Positions 25,685 through 37,200 of a DNA stretch of 64,000 bases are shown here, one piece after another (positions within the stretch are counted from its first letter, which is position 1; each line of letters begins with the position of its first letter). The DNA comes from Lepidurus packardi (lineage: Eukaryota > Arthropoda > Branchiopoda > Notostraca > Triopsidae). The notes below the pieces were generated by a model that did no database searches, had not been told where the DNA came from, and was given only the letters and a program-made list of their open reading frames with translations. The translations under genes and the position numbers were made by a program. The DNA lies in the NCBI GenBank assembly GCA_023053545.1, contig JAKZAN010000061.1, positions 1 to 64,000 of the forward strand, written 5' to 3'.

Positions 25685-26664
25685 CAGTCCGTAATCGATT
25701 AATTAAGTCCGTAATGAATTAATTCAGTCCGTATGAAATTAATTCAGTCCGTAAGGAATTAATTCAGTCCGTAAGGAATTAATTCAGTCCGTAAGGAATT
25801 AATTCAGTCCGTAAGGAATTAATTCAGTCCGTAAGGAATTAATTCAGTCCGTAAGGATTTAATTCATTCCGTAAGGTATTAATTCTGTCCGTGAGGATGT
25901 AATTCAGTCCGTAAGGAATTAATTCAGTCCGTAAGGAATTAATTCAGTCCGTAAGGAATTAATTCAGTCCGTAAGGAATTAATTCAGTCCGTAAGGATTT
26001 AATTCATTCCGTAAGGTATTAATTCAGTCCGTAAGGAATTAATTCAGTCCGTAAGGAATTAATTCAGTCCGTAAGGAATTAATTCAGTCCGTAAGGAATT
26101 AATTCTGTCCGTGAGGATGTAATTCAGTCCGTAAGGAATTAATTCAGTCCGTAAGGAATTAATTCAGTCCGTAAGGAATTAATTCAGTCCGTAAGGATTT
26201 AATTCATTCCGTAATGAATTAATTCAGTCCGTACGGAATTAATTCAGTCCGTAAGGAATTAATTCAGTCCGTCAGGAATTAATTTAGTCCGTAAGGAATT
26301 AATTCAGTAAGAAAGGAATTAATTCAGTCCGTAAGGAATTAATTCAGTCCGTAAGGATTTAATTCAGTCCGTAAGGTATTAATTCAGTCCGTAAGGAATT
26401 AATTCAGTCCGTAAGGAATTAATTCAGTCCGTAAGGAATAAGTTCAGTACGTAAGGAATTAATTCAGTCCGTAATCGATTAATTAAGTCCGTAATGAATT
26501 AATTCAGTCCGTATGAAATTAATTCAGTCCGTAAGGAATTAATTCAGTCCGTAAGGAATTAATTCAGTCCGTAAGGAATTAATTCAGTCCGTAAGGAATT
26601 AATTCAGTCCGTAAGGAATTAATTCAGTCCGTAAGGATTTAATTCATTCCGTAAGGTATTACTT
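25685..26664 (+). repeat. 980-bp tandem duplication, unit 1
   Basis: The unit begins at CAGTCCGTAATCGATTAATT and ends at the hybrid monomer GGTATTACTTCAG, the only place this ACTTCAG join occurs. The next unit then starts at 26665 with the same CAGTCCGTAATCGATT. Matching marks 980 bp apart include CATTCCGTAAGGTATT followed by CTGTCCGTGAGG (25865 and 26845) and the fused B monomer (26305 and 27285). The length is exactly 49 monomers, so the duplication kept the 20-bp register. Confidence 0.85.
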
Positions 26665-27410
26665 CAGTCCGTAATCGATTAATTAAGTCCGTAATGAATT
26701 AATTCAGTCCGTATGAAATTAATTCAGTCCGTAAGGAATTAATTCAGTCCGTAAGGAATTAATTCAGTCCGTAAGGAATTAATTCAGTCCGTAAGGAATT
26801 AATTCAGTCCGTAAGGAATTAATTCAGTCCGTAAGGATTTAATTCATTCCGTAAGGTATTAATTCTGTCCGTGAGGATGTAATTCAGTCCGTAAGGAATT
26901 AATTCAGTCCGTAAGGAATTAATTCAGTCCGTAAGGAATTAATTCAGTCCGTAAGGAATTAATTCAGTCCGTAAGGATTTAATTCATTCCGTAAGGTATT
27001 AATTCAGTCCGTAAGGAATTAATTCAGTCCGTAAGGAATTAATTCAGTCCGTAAGGAATTAATTCAGTCCGTAAGGAATTAATTCTGTCCGTGAGGATGT
27101 AATTCAGTCCGTAAGGAATTAATTCAGTCCGTAAGGAATTAATTCAGTCCGTAAGGAATTAATTCAGTCCGTAAGGATTTAATTCATTCCGTAATGAATT
27201 AATTCAGTCCGTACGGAATTAATTCAGTCCGTAAGGAATTAATTCAGTCCGTCAGGAATTAATTTAGTCCGTAAGGAATTAATTCAGTAAGAAAGGAATT
27301 AATTCAGTCCGTAAGGAATTAATTCAGTCCGTAAGGATTTAATTCAGTCCGTAAGGTATTAATTCAGTCCGTAAGGAATTAATTCAGTCCGTAAGGAATT
27401 AATTCAGTCC
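26665..27410 (+). repeat. 980-bp tandem duplication, unit 2 (matching part)
   Basis: The segment repeats 25685-26430 in order. After 27410 it lacks 40 bp (the monomers holding GGAATAAGTTCAGTACG) that unit 1 has, and goes straight to TAATCGATTAATTAAG. The two-monomer deletion is itself a clean multiple of 20 bp, as expected from misaligned exchange inside a tandem array. Confidence 0.8.
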
Positions 27411-30192
27411 GTAATCGATTAATTAAGTCCGTAATGAATTAATTCAGTCCGTATGAAATTAATTCAGTCCGTAAGGAATTAATTCAGTCCGTAAGGAATT
27501 AATTCAGTCCGTAAGGAATTAATTCAGTCCGTAAGGAATTAATTCAGTCCGTAAGGAATTAATTCAGTCCGTAAGGATTTAATTCATTCCGTAAGGTATT
27601 AATTCAGTCCGTAAGGAATTAATTCAGTCCGTAAGGAATTAATTCAGTCCGTAAGGAATTAATTCAGTCCGTAAGGAATTAATTCTGTCCGTGAGGATGT
27701 AATTCAGTCCGTAAGGAATTAATTCAGTCCGTAAGGAATTAATTCAGTCCGTAAGGAATTAATTCAGTCCGTAAGGATTTAATTCATTCCGTAATGAATT
27801 AATTCAGTCCGTACGGAATTAATTCAGTCCGTAAGGAATTAATTCAGTCCGTCAGGAATTAATTCAGTCCGTAAGGAATTAATTCAGTAAGAAAGGAATT
27901 CAATCAATCCTAAAGAATTAATTCAGTCCGTTAGGAAATATTTCAGTCCGTAAGGAATTAATTCAGTCCGTAAGGAATTAATTCAGTCCGTAAGGAATTA
28001 ATTCAGTCCGTAAGGAATTAATTCAGTCCGTAAGGAATTAATTCAATCCGTAAGGAATTAATTCAGTCCGTAAGGAATTAATTCTGTCCGTGAGGATGTA
28101 ATTCAGTCCGTAAGGTATTAATTCAGTCCGTAAGGAATTAATTCAGTCCGTAAGGAATTAATTCAGTCCGTAAGAAATTCATTCAGTCCGTAAGGAATTC
28201 ATTCAGTCCGTAAGGAATTATTCAGCGAGAAAGGAATTCAATCAATCTTAAAGAATTAATTCAGTCCGTAAGGAACTAATTCAGTCCGTAAGGAATTAAT
28301 TCAGTCCGTAAGGAATTAATTAAGTCCGTAAGGAATTAATTAAGTCCGTAAGGAATTAATTCAGTCCGTAAGGAATTATTTCAGTCCGTAATTAATTAAT
28401 TCATTCCTTACGGAATTAATTAAGTCCATAAGGAATTAATTTAGTCTGTAAGGATTTAATTCAGTCCGTAATGAATTAATTCAGTCCGTAAGGAATTAAT
28501 TCAGTCCGTAAGGATTTAATTCAGTCCGTAAGGTATTAATTCAGTCCGTAAGGAATTAATTCAGTCCGTAAGGAATTAATTCAGTCCGTAAGGAATAAGT
28601 TCAGTACGTAAGGAATTAATTCAGTCCGTAATCGATTAATTAAGTCCGTAATGAATTAATTCAGTCCGTATGAAATTAATTCAGTCCGTAAGGAATTAAT
28701 TCAGTCCGTAAGGAATTAATTCAGTCCGTAAGGAATTAATTCAGTCCGTAAGGAATTAATTCAGTCCGTAAGGAATTAATTCAGTCCGTAAGGATTTAAT
28801 TCATTCCGTAAGGTATTAATTCTGTCCGTGAGGATGTAATTCAGTCCGTAAGGAATTAATTCAGTCCGTAAGGAATTAATTCAGTCCGTAAGGAATTAAT
28901 TCAGTCCGTAAGGAATTAATTCAGTCCGTAAGGATTTAATTCATTCCGTAAGGTATTAATTCAGTCCGTAAGGAATTAATTCAGTCCGTAAGGAATAAAT
29001 TCAGTCCGTAAGGAATTAATTCAGTCCGTAAGGAATTAATTCTGTCCGTGAGGATGTAATTCAGTCCGTAAGGAATTAATTCAGTCCGTAAGGAATTAAT
29101 TCAGTCCGTAAGGAATTAATTCAGTCCGTAAGGATTTAATTCATTCCGTAATGAATTAATTCAGTCCGTACGGAATTAATTCAGTCCGTAAGGAATTAAT
29201 TCAGTCCGTCAGGAATTAATTTAGTCCGTAAGGAATTAATTCAGTAAGAAAGGAATTAATTCAGTCCGTAAGGAATTAATTCAGTCCGTAAGGATTTAAT
29301 TCAGTCCGTAAGGTATTAATTCAGTCCGTAAGGAATTAATTCAGTCCGTAAGGAATTAATTCAGTCCGTAAGGAATAAGTTCAGTACGTAAGGAATTAAT
29401 TCAGTCCGTAATCGATTAATTAAGTCCGTAATGAATTAATTCAGTCCGTATGAAATTAATTCAGTCCGTAAGGAATTAATTCAGTCCGTAAGGAATTAAT
29501 TCAGTCCGTAAGGAATTAATTCAGTCCGTAAGGAATTAATTCAGTCCGTAAGGAATTAATTCAGTCCGTAAGGATTTAATTCATTCCGTAAGGTATTAAT
29601 TCAGTCCGTAAGGAATTAATTCAGTCCGTAAGGAATTAATTCAGTCCGTAAGGAATTAATTCAGTCCGTAAGGAATTAATTCTGTCCGTGAGGATGTAAT
29701 TCAGTCCGTAAGGAATTAATTCAGTCCGTAAGGAATTAATTCAGTCCGTAAGGAATTAATTCAGTCCGTAAGGATTTAATTCATTCCGTAATGAATTAAT
29801 TCAGTCCGTACGGAATTAATTCAGTCCGTAAGGAATTAATTCAGTCCGTCAGGAATTAATTCAGTCCGTAAGGAATTAATTCAGTAAGAAAGGAATTCAA
29901 TCAATCCTAAAGAATTAATTCAGTCCGTTAGGAAATATTTCAGTCCGTAAGGAATTAATTCAGTCCGTAAGGAATTAATTCAGTCCGTAAGGAATTAATT
30001 CAGTCCGTAAGGAATAAGTTCAGTACGTAAGGAATTAATTCAGTCCGTAAGGAATTCATTCAGTCCGTAAGGAATTCATTCAGTCCGTAAGGAATTAATT
30101 CAGTCCGTAAGGAATTAATTCAGTCCGTAAGGAATTAATTCAGTCCGTAAGGATTTAATTCATTCCGTAAGGTATTAATTCAGTCCGTAAGG

Positions 30193-30246
30193 AATTAATT
30201 CAGTCCGTAAGGAATTAATTCGAATTCCTTACGGACTGAATTAATT
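30193..30246. repeat. Orientation switch: perfect inverted repeat, 24-bp arms, 6-nt loop
   Basis: Bases 30193-30216 are the exact reverse complement of 30223-30246. The loop is AATTCG (30217-30222) and the palindrome AATTCGAATT sits at the centre. The left arm is array in + orientation and the right arm is array in - orientation. The right side carries GAATTCC where a canonical unit would have GAATTAATTCC, so the break fell inside a GGAATTCATTCAG-type monomer. The structure could extrude as a hairpin. It is also what a fold-back read artefact or an inverted join with AATTC microhomology would look like. Confidence 0.95.
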
Positions 30247-30322
30247 TCATACGGACTGAATTAATTCATTACGGACTTAATTAATCCATTACGGACTGAA
30301 TTAATTCATTACGGACTGAAAT
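30222..30322 (-). repeat. 101-bp inverted tail before the gap
   Basis: This is satellite in - orientation ending at the N run. Its reverse complement matches 15457-15557 of the left array, with about one mismatch at the very edge, including the ordered variants TAATGAATTAATT, TAATGGATTAATTAAG, TAATGAATTAATT and TATGAAATTAATT. The same ordered variants, but with more differences, appear in - orientation just across the gap near 30700-30770. The close match to the left array leaves open whether the tail is a real start of the inverted array or a fold-back at a contig end. Confidence 0.85.
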
Positions 30323-30422
30323 NNNNNNNNNNNNNNNNNNNNNNNNNNNNNNNNNNNNNNNNNNNNNNNNNNNNNNNNNNNNNNNNNNNNNNNNNNNNNN
30401 NNNNNNNNNNNNNNNNNNNNNN
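30323..30422. other. Assembly gap, 100 N
   Basis: Exactly 100 N separate two contigs. A round 100 is the usual placeholder for a gap of unknown length, so the amount of missing satellite cannot be told. Both sides of the gap are satellite in - orientation. Confidence 0.98.
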
Positions 30423-30460
30423 ATTAATTCTTTAGGATTTATTGAATTCCTTTCTTACTG
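30423..30460 (-). repeat. Inverted B-type dimer at the gap edge
   Basis: The sequence after the gap is the reverse complement of the left-half B dimer, truncated by one base at the gap, with about one substitution (AATAAATCC for AATCAATCC). It is the only B dimer I found in the whole right half, whereas the left half has more than a dozen. The right contig therefore begins with left-type sequence in reversed orientation. Confidence 0.85.
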
Positions 30461-30780
30461 AATTAACTACTTACGGATTGAATGAATTCCTTACGGACTG
30501 AATTAATTCCTTACGGACTGAATTAATATCTTACGGATTTAATTAATTCCTTACGGTCTGAATTAATTCCGTACGGATTTAATTAATTCTTTACGGACTG
30601 AATTAATTCCTTACTGACTGAATTAATTCCTTACGGACTGAATTAATTCCTTACGGACTGAATTAATTCCTTAATTCCTTAATTAATTCCTTACGGACTG
30701 AATTAATTTCATCCGGACTGAATTAATTCATTACGCACTTAATTAATCCATTACGGACTGAATTATTACCTTACGTATGG
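30461..30780 (-). repeat. Diverged satellite flank right of the gap
   Basis: Monomers here carry more scattered changes than the deeper array: AACTACTTACGGATTG, AATGAATTCC, AATATCTTACGG, TTCATCCGGACTG, TTACGCACTTAATTAATCC, TTATTACCTTACGTATGG. It includes a doubled truncated unit (CCTTAATTCCTTAATTAATTCC near 30669). Many differences are single-copy and do not recur further right. This may be an older, non-homogenised edge of the array, or lower consensus quality at a contig end; unlike 1-2005 the changes are mainly substitutions, not homopolymer insertions. Confidence 0.7.
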
Positions 30781-33264
30781 AAGTTATTCCTTACGGACTG
30801 AATTAATTTCTTACGGACTGAATCAATTCCTTACGGACTGAATTAATACCTTACGGACTGAATTAAATCCTTACGGACTGAATTAATTCCTTACGGACTT
30901 AATTAATTCCTTACGGACTGAATTAATTCATTACGGACTGAATTAATTCCTTACGGACTGAATTAATTCCTTACGGGCCTAATTAATTCCTTACGGACGG
31001 AATTAATTCCTTACGGACTTAATTAATTCCTTACGTACTTAATTAATTCCTTACGGTCTGAATTAATTCCGTACGGATTTTATTAATTCCTTACGGACTG
31101 AATTAATACCTTACGGACTGAATTAAATCCTTACGGACTGAATTAATTCCTTACGGACTGAATTAACTTCATACGGACCGAATTAATTCCTTACGGACTG
31201 AATTAATTCCTTACGGACTGAATTAATTCCTTATGGACTGAATAAATTCCTTAGGGACTGAATTAATACCTTACGGACTGAATTAAATCTTTACGGACTA
31301 AATTAATTCCTTACGGACTGAAATAATTCCTTACGGACTGAATTAATTCATTACGGACTGAATTAATTCCTTAATTAATTCCTTACGGACTGAATTAATT
31401 TCATTCGGACTGAATTAATTCATTACGGACTTAATTAATCGATTACGGACTGAATTAATTCCTTACGTACTGAACTTATTCCTTACGGACTGAATTAATT
31501 CCTTACGGACTGAATTAATACCTTACGGACTGAATTAAATCCTTACGGACTGAATTAATTCCTTACGGACTGAAGTAATTCCTTACGGACTGAATTAATT
31601 CCTTAGTGACTGAATTAATTCCTTACGGACTGAATTAATTCCTTACGGACTGAATTAATTCCTTACGGACTGAATTAATTCCTTACGGATTTTATTAATT
31701 CCTTACGGACTGAATTAATTCATTACGGACTTAATTAATCCATTACGGACTGAATTATTTCCTTACGTACCGAAGTTATTCCTTACGGACTGAATTAATT
31801 CCTTACGTACTGAAATAATTCCTTACGGACTGAATTAATTCCTTACGTACTTAATTAATTCCTTACGGTCTGAATTAATTCCGTACGGATTTTATTAATT
31901 CCTTACAGACTGAATTAATTCATTATGGACTGAAGAAATTCCTTACGAACTGAATTAATTCCGTACGGATTTTATTAATTCCTTACGGACTGAATTAATT
32001 CATTACGGACTGAAATAATTCCTTACGGACTGAATTAATTCATTACGGACTGAATTAATTCCTTAATTAATTCCTTACGGACTGAATTAATTTCATACGG
32101 ACTGAATTAATTCATTACGGACTTAATCAATCGATTACGGACTGAATTAATTCCTTACGTACTGAACTTATTCCTTACGGACTGAATTAATTCCTTACGG
32201 ACTGAATTAATTCCTTACGGACTGAATTAATTCATTACGGACTTAATTAATCCATTACGGACTGAATTATTTCCTTACGTACCGAAGTTATTCCTTACGG
32301 ACTGAATTAATTCCTTACGTACTGAAATAATTCCTTACGGACTGAATTAATTCCTTACGTACTTAATTAATTCCTTACGGTCTGAATTAATTCCGTACGG
32401 ATTTTATTAATTCCTTACAGACTGAATTAATTCATTATGGACTGAAGAAATTCCTTACGAACTGAATTAATTCCGTACGGATTTTATTAATTCCTTACGG
32501 ACTGAATTAATTCATTACGGACTGAAATAATTCCTTACGGACTGAATTAATTCATTACGGACTGAATTAATTCCTTAATTAATTCCTTACGGACTGAATT
32601 AATTTCATACGGACTGAATTAATTCATTACGGACTTAATCAATCGATTACGGACTGAATTAATTCCTTACGTACTGAACTTATTCCTTACGGACTGAATT
32701 AATTCCTTACGGACTGAATTAATTCCTTACGGACTGAATTAATTCCTTACGGACTGAATTAAATCCTTACGGACTGAATTATTTCCTTACGGACTGAATT
32801 AATTCCTTACGGACTGAATTAATTCCTTACGGACTGACTTAATTCCTTACGGACTGAATTAATTCCTTACGGACTGAATTAATTCCTTACGGACTGAATT
32901 AATTCCTTACGGACTGAATTAATTCCTTACGTACTTTATTAATTCCTTACGGACTGAATAAATTCCTTACGAACTGAATTAATTCCGTACGAATTTTATT
33001 AATTCCTTACGGACTGAATTAATTAATTACGGACTGAATTAATTCCTTACGGACTGAATTAAATCCTTACGGACTGAATTAATTCCTTACGGACTGAAGT
33101 AATTCCTTACGGACTGAATTAATTCCTTACTGACTGAATTAATTCCTTACGGACTGAATTAATTCCTTACGGACTGAATTAATTCCTTACGGACTGAATT
33201 AATTCCTTACGGACTTAATTAATTCCTTACGTACTAAATTAATTCCTTACGGTCTGAATTAATT

Positions 33265-33380
33265 CCGTACGGATTTTATTAATTCCTTACGGACTGAATT
33301 AATTCCGTACGGATTTTATTAATTCCTTACGGACTGAATAAATTCCTTACGAACTGAATTAATTCCGTACGGATTTTATT
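33265..33380 (-). repeat. CCGTACGG triplet module (right-array marker), example copy
   Basis: Three CCGTACGG palindromes lie at 33265, 33305 and 33365. Each is followed by ATTTTATTAATTCC, and GAATAAATTCCTTACGAACTG precedes the third. This module, whole or as one or two palindromes, recurs in nearly every higher-order unit of the right half. In the left half CCGTACGG is sparse. Two left copies (near 1556 and 7684) carry the same AAAATCCGTACGG join, so the variant predates the split and was amplified on the right. Confidence 0.82.
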
Positions 33381-33584
33381 AATTCTTTACGGACTGAATT
33401 AATTCATTACGGACTTAATTAATCCATTACGGACTGAATTATTTCCTTACGTACTGAAGTTATTCCTTACGGACTGAATTAATTCCTTACGTACTGAAAT
33501 AATTCCTTACGGACTGAACTAATTCCTTACGGACTGAATTAATTCCTTACGGACTGAATTAATTCCTTAATTAATTCCTTACGG

Positions 33585-33678
33585 ACTGAATTAATTTCAT
33601 ACGGACTGAATTAATTCATTACGGACTTAATTAATCGATTACGGACTGAATTAATTCCTTACGTACTGAACTTATTCC
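33585..33678 (-). repeat. 94-bp conserved module A, right-array copy
   Basis: This is the exact reverse complement of 5687-5780. In the right array it usually follows the 12-bp truncated monomer (CCTTAATTAATTCCTTACGG, here from about 33565), giving a composite of about 115 bp that opens most higher-order units. The same truncated unit follows module A on the left near 2420, 4572 and 6205, so the linkage is also ancestral. Confidence 0.9.
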
Positions 33679-34256
33679 TTACGGACTGATTTAATTCCTT
33701 ACGGACTGAATTAATTCCTTACGGACTGAATTAATTCCTTACGGACTGAATTAATACCTTACGGACTGAATTAAATCCTTACGGACTGAATTAATTCCTT
33801 ACGTACTTAATTAATTCCTTACGGTCTGAATTAATTCCGTACGGATTTTATTAATTCCTTACGGACTGAATTAATTCATTATGGACTGAAGAAATTCCTT
33901 ACGAACTGAATTAATTCCGTACGGATTTTATTAATTCCTTATGGACTGAATTAATTCATTACGGACTGAAATAATTCCTTACGGACTGAATTAATTCATT
34001 ACGTACTGAAATAATTCCTTACGGACTGAATTAATTCCTTACGTACTTAATTAATTCCTTACGGCCTGAATTAATTCCGTACGGATTTTATTAATTCCTT
34101 ACGGACTGAATTAATTCATTATGGACTGAAGAAATTCCTTACGAACTGAATTAATTCCGTACGGATTTTATTAATTCCTTACGGACTGAATTATTTCCTT
34201 ACGTACTGAAATAATTCCTTACGGACTGAATTAATTCCTTACGGACTGAATTAATT

Positions 34257-37200
34257 CCTTAATTAATTCCTTACGGACTGAATTAATTTCATACGGACTG
34301 AATTAATTCATTACGGACTTAAATAATCGATTACGGACTGAGTTAATTCCTTACGGACTGAATTAATTCCTTACGGACTGAATTAATTCCTTACGGACTG
34401 AATTAATTCCTTACGGACTGAATTAATACCTTACGGACTGAATTAAATCCTTACGGACTGAATTAATACCTTACGGACTGAATTAAATCCTTACGGACTG
34501 AATTAATTCCTTACGGACTGAATTAATTCCTTACGGACTGAATTAATTCCTTACGGACTGAATTAATTCCTTACGGACTGAATTAATTCCTTACGGACTG
34601 AATTAATACCTTACGGACTGAATTAAATCCTTACGGACTGAATTAATTCCTTACGGACTGAATTAATTCCTTACGGACTGAATTAATTCCTTACTGACTG
34701 AATTAATTCCTTACGGACTGAATTAATTCCTTACGGACTGAATTAATTCCTTACTGACTGAATTAATTCCTTACGGACTTAATTAATTCCTTACGTACTT
34801 TATTAATTCCTTACGGTCTGAATTAATTCCGTACGGATTTTATTAATTCCTTACGGACTGAATTAATTCCGTACGGATTTTATTAATTCCTTACGGACTG
34901 AATAAATTCCTTACGAACTGAATTAATTCCGTACGGATTTTATTAATTCCTTACGGACTGAATTAATTCATTACGGACTGAATTAATTCCTTACTGACTG
35001 AATTAATTCATTACGGACTGAATTAATTCCTTACGGACTGAATTAATTTCATACGGACTGAATTAATTCATTACGGACTTAATTAATCGATTACGGACTG
35101 AATTAATTCCTTACGTACTGAACTTATTCCTTACGGACTGAATTAATTCCTTACGGACTGAATTAATACCTTACGGACTGAATTAAATCCTTACGGACTG
35201 AATTAATTCCTTACGGACTGAATTAATTCCTTACGGACTGAATTAATAACTTACTGACTGAATTAATTCCTTACGGACTGAATTAATTCCTTAATTAATT
35301 CCTTACGGACTGAATTAATTTCATACGGACTGAATTAATTCATTACGGACTTAAATAATCGATTACGGACTGAATTAATTCCTTACGTACTGAACTTATT
35401 TCTTACGGACTGAATTAATTCCTTACGGACTGAATTAATACCTTACGGACTGAATTAAATCCTTACGGACTGAATTAATACCTTACGGACTGAATTAAAT
35501 CCTTACGGACTGAATTAATTCCTTACGGACTGAATTAATTCCTTACGGACTGAATTAATTCCTTACGGACTGAATTAATTCCTTACGGACTGAATTAATT
35601 CCTTACGGACTGATTCCTTTATTTCTTACGGACTGAATTAATTCCTTACGGACTGAATTAATACCTTACGGACTGAATTAAATCCTTACGGACTGAATTA
35701 ATTCCTTACGGACTGAATTAATTCCTTACGGACTGAATTAATTCCTTACTGACTGAATTAATTCCTTACGGACTGAATTAATTCCTTACGGACTGAATTA
35801 ATTCCTTACTGACTGAATTAATTCCTTACGGACTTAATTAATTCCTTACGTACTTTATTAATTCCTTACGGTCTGAATTAATTCCGTACGGATTTTATTA
35901 ATTCCTTACGGACTGAATTAATTCCGTACGGATTTTATTAATTCCTTACGGACTGAATAAATTCCTTACGAACTGAATTAATTCCGTACGGATTTTATTA
36001 ATTCCTTACGGACTGAATTAATTTATTACGGACTGAATTAATTCCTTACTGACTGAATTAATTCATTACGGACTGAATTAATTCCTTACGGACTGAATTA
36101 ATTTCATACGGACTGAATTAATTCATTACGGACTTAATTAATCGATTACGGACTGAATTAATTCCTTACGTACTGAACTTATTCCTTACGGACTGAATTA
36201 ATTCCTTACGGACTGAATTAATACCTTACGGACTGAATTAAATCCTTACGGACTGAATTAATTCCTTACGGACTGAATTAATTCCTTACGGACTGAATTA
36301 ATAACTTACTGACTGAATTAATTCCTTACGGACTGAATTAATTCCTTAATTAATTCCTTACGGACTGAATTAATTTCATACGGACTGAATTAATTCATTA
36401 CGGACTTAAATAATCGATTACGGACTGAATTAATTCCTTACGTACTGAACTTATTTCTTACGGACTGAATTAATTCCTTACGGACTGAATTAATACCTTA
36501 CGGACTGAATTAAATCCTTACGGACTGAATTAATACCTTACGGACTGAATTAAATCCTTACGGACTGAATTAATTCCTTACGGACTGAATTAATTCCTTA
36601 CGGACTGAATTAATTCCTTACGGACTGAATTAATTCCTTACGGACTGAATTAATTCCTTACGGACTGAATTAATACCTTACGGACTGAATTAAATCCTTA
36701 CGGACTGAATTAATTCCTTACGGACTGAATTAATTCCTTACGGACTGAATTAATTCCTTACTGACTGAATTAATTCCTTACGGACTGAATTAATTCCTTA
36801 CGGACTGAATTAATTCCTTACTGACTGAATTAATTCCTTACGGACTTAATTAATTCCTTACGTACTTTATTAATTCCTTACGGTCTGAATTAATTCCGTA
36901 CGGATTTTATTAATTCCTTACGGACTGAATTAATTCCGTACGGATTTTATTAATTCCTTACGGACTGAATAAATTCCTTACGAACTGAATTAATTCCGTA
37001 CGGATTTTATTAATTCCTTACGGACTGAATTAATTTATTACGGACTGAATTAATTCCTTACTGACTGAATTAATTCATTACGGACTGAATTAATTCCTTA
37101 CGGACTGAATTAATTTCATACGGACTGAATTAATTCCTTACGGACTTAATTAATCGATTACGGACTGAATTAATTCCTTACGTACTGAACTTATTCCTTA

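Larger units (their letters stand above)
1..30221 (+). repeat. Left satellite array, 20-bp monomer, + orientation
   Basis: This is a continuous tandem array of a 20-bp unit whose commonest form is GGAATTAATTCAGTCCGTAA. The unit contains the 10-bp palindrome GAATTAATTC, one CpG and 35% GC. From about 2.1 kb onward long stretches keep exact 20-bp phase. The main phase changes come from a recurrent 12-bp truncated monomer and a 39-bp diverged dimer. Frequent point variants (GGATTTAATTCAG, GGTATTAATTCAG, GGAATTCATTCAG, TAATCGATTAATTAAG, GTATGAAATTAATTCAG) recur in fixed order, which is the signature of higher-order repeats. The consensus has TAA at two positions, so every frame stops within 60 bp. 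No gene, transposon or unique DNA interrupts it. What is seen is the array; a role in heterochromatin or centromere function is inference. I do not recognise the monomer as a named satellite. Confidence 0.97.
16681..30221 (+). repeat. Left array zone 3, highly homogenised higher-order repeats
   Basis: This zone is marked by CGAGAAAGGAATTCAATC at 16681, 18238, 19576, 21293, 25289 and 28226 (spacings 1557, 1338, 1717, 3996 and 2937 bp). It is also marked by a fused B monomer, CAGTAAGAAAGGAATTAATT, at 22169, 24128, 26305, 27285 and 29242 (spacings 1959, 2177, 980 and 1957 bp). The copies agree almost base for base, down to rare variants such as GTCCGTCAGGAATTAATTTAG. This is the most uniform part of the left array and, by the usual view of satellite evolution, probably its most recently amplified part (inference). 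Confidence 0.82.

Noticed and set aside
1..30221. CRISPR array
   Set aside because: Short, regular, partly palindromic repeats suggested it, but there are no unique spacers: units abut directly, and no cas genes are present.
30221..30222. Replication origin inferred from strand skew switch
   Set aside because: G/C and A/T skew do flip here, but only because the same monomer changes orientation. It carries no independent information on replication.
30217..30226. Cloning or linker scar at the AATTCGAATT centre
   Set aside because: The palindrome is fully explained by joining two monomer variants through shared AATTC. The monomer's own GAATTAATTC also resembles a filled-in EcoRI joint but occurs thousands of times, so it is native.
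30193..30246. Rho-independent terminator or bacterial origin
   Set aside because: The stem is AT-rich, not GC-rich, there is no T tract or gene upstream, and the context is eukaryote-type satellite with a scaffold gap.
30222..30322. Terminal inverted repeat of a transposon or a hairpin telomere
   Set aside because: No transposase, target-site duplication or non-satellite sequence lies on either side. Both arms are plain satellite for tens of kilobases.
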